The translations under genes were made by a program, and so were the position numbers. DNA of 64,000 bases from Hymenobacter guriensis. GTDB taxonomy: Bacteria > Bacteroidota > Bacteroidia > Cytophagales > Hymenobacteraceae. Below, piece after piece: positions 62,926-64,000 of the stretch. The notes under the pieces are model-generated. The model was not told the origin of the DNA, made no database searches, and saw only the letters and a program-made list of their open reading frames with translations. The DNA is taken from contig NZ_JADWYK010000010.1 in the NCBI RefSeq assembly GCF_015773195.1, forward strand, positions 122,680 to 186,679, read 5' to 3'. How positions within the stretch are numbered: position 1 is the stretch's first letter; the number at the start of each line of letters is the position of its first letter.

Positions 62926-63560
62926 AATTTATCTTATGGAATACACTTTTCCCACGAGATACTTGTTTGGTGGCCAAAATGTATAACGCTGGATTCCATC
63001 GACGAGCACCGCCAACCAGGCGGAGAAAAACAGCAGGGGCTGGCTTGTATCGTGGACGACCTCACGCAACTATCCGCCAGGCCTGCAGGAACTATTGGGG
63101 CCGGCTACGAGGTGACGAGATTGAGTTATTGGGTGATAGTTACTTGCTGCGGCAAAGGTAGTATTAAATTAAGGAAACAAGATTATAAGATGATAAAATA
63201 AGAATAAACACTGACATTTATAGTCCAAAGCCATGCCTGTTCACTGTCTCCATGACACTGCCTTCTTCTCCACACATCGTAAGATCCTCCTTTACAGTTT
63301 TGATAAGGAACTTTTGCCAAATGGGCGGCGCGATAGAAACAAGAAAGCACCTGCAAAAAGCCTCCAGCTTCGAAGGCCATCGGCACGATTACACTGCAGA
63401 ACAGGCTAATTAGAAATAAGAATAATTCTATATGCCAGCGTTGGACTAAGGCCGCAATAGTGAGTGCTGCTTTACCCGCGCCAGTTTACCTCCTTACCCT
63501 GCCTGACCGGCAGGCATCCCCCAAATCTCTCTTTCAGTGCCGGCCTTTGGGCTACTTAAC

Positions 63561-64000
63561 ATGCAGTATTTGACTTTATTCCCAGTTGCAGTGCTGGCAG
63601 CTGGTCTAAGCCTTTTGTTGACGGAGCAAGCAACCGCCCAGGCAAGGCAACTTGTTGAAGTTAAAGGAACGGTTTACACAGATGCCGGCGAGCCATTACC
63701 CGACGCTACCGTCTACTTGGATGGAAGCGGAATTGGGGGAAATACAGGAGCGGGCGGCACGTTCTCATTTGACATTCCGGCGACTGCTTTCCCCGCCGTG
63801 ATCAAAGCCTCCTACATCGGCTATGAAACAAGCCTTGATACCCTGCGTGGTGCTGGCCAACGCCTGGAGATTTTCCTGGCTCCCAGCCTAACGCTCATCA
63901 GTGACGTGGTGGTATCGGCCTCACGGGTGGAGGAGAACATCCTGCGCGCGCCCGTCACGGTCGATAAGCTCAACGCCCAGCACCTAGCCCGCCTGAGCAC
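63561..64000 (+). CDS. TonB-dependent receptor, N-terminal part (runs off the window)
   Basis: The frame from ATG 63561 is open to the window end (146 codons). It has a signal peptide (ending ATAQA), a carboxypeptidase-regulatory-like domain (VEVKGTVYTDAGEPLPDATVYLDGSGIGG to IGYETSLD), then VVVSASRVEENILRAPVTVDKLNAQHLARLS. This is the start of the plug, closely matching the same segment of the receptor at 26846 (VVVSASRVEESFLQSPVTVEKLSARAIRLS). Confidence 0.85.
   Translation, partial: MQYLTLFPVAVLAAGLSLLLTEQATAQARQLVEVKGTVYTDAGEPLPDATVYLDGSGIGGNTGAGGTFSFDIPATAFPAVIKASYIGYETSLDTLRGAGQRLEIFLAPSLTLISDVVVSASRVEENILRAPVTVDKLNAQHLARLS

Noticed and set aside
62967..63161. 64-codon frame after the palindrome at 62906
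   Set aside because: TTG start, Arg-rich composition and no homologue recalled. The first ATG after the operator gives only 16 codons.

Overview
The window looks like GC-rich DNA of a Bacteroidota bacterium, most likely a Hymenobacter-type Cytophagales (inference). The evidence is a type IX secretion sorting domain, a TonB receptor with a carboxypeptidase-regulatory N-domain, and promoters of the TAnnTTTG type. There are no rRNA, tRNA or CRISPR features. Two kinds of DNA are interleaved.

The first kind is an accessory, plasmid/ICE/phage-like region at about 0.4-7.8 kb and again at 40.2-58.9 kb. It consists of short, mostly unknown + strand genes mixed with recognisable ones: an ArdC-type antirestriction protein (491), a DUF5131 radical-SAM-like protein (3566), SSB (4751), a TGT/DpdA-like protein broken by a 7-bp tandem duplication (46420), a DUF4942 adenine methyltransferase (47704), a DndC-like sulfurtransferase without other dnd genes (54210), a DUF3846-like protein (56680) and two HTH regulators (52539, 57510). 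Most transcription units here start with the same module: a TTGTTGC-N6-GCAACAA palindrome (or half of it), then about 30-45 bp further on a CGTATA...CAAC promoter core. A second palindrome, GCAAY-N8-RTTGC, accompanies several of them. All promoters point the same way. Gene content plus repeated hairpin promoters recall the leading (first-to-enter) region of conjugative plasmids. I propose this region as a co-regulated anti-restriction/DNA-modification island, possibly expressed on entry; this is inference.

The second kind is a block of chromosome-style metabolic genes at about 8.0-39.7 kb, with an IS3-family remnant at its right edge (39.8-40.1 kb). It holds two unrelated molybdenum hydroxylases, PaoABC-like (12700-16689) and IorAB-like with a dihaem cytochrome (31730-35216). 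It also holds an XdhC/PaoD chaperone, aldo/keto reductases, NAD(P)-binding reductases, a flavodoxin, alpha/beta hydrolases, a cupin and a carboxymuconolactone decarboxylase-like protein. Six copies of one 29-bp element, with TTTGA half-sites always exactly 21 bp apart, lie upstream of six transcription units; two AraC paralogues (8296, truncated; 11472, complete) sit among them. A ModE-like regulator (29615) lies upstream of a TonB receptor (26846) whose -7 promoter overlaps a ModE-box-like palindrome, suggesting molybdate-controlled uptake beside the Mo enzymes.

The right end carries a T9SS-exported lipase-like protein, a lipoprotein and the start of a second TonB receptor that runs off the window.
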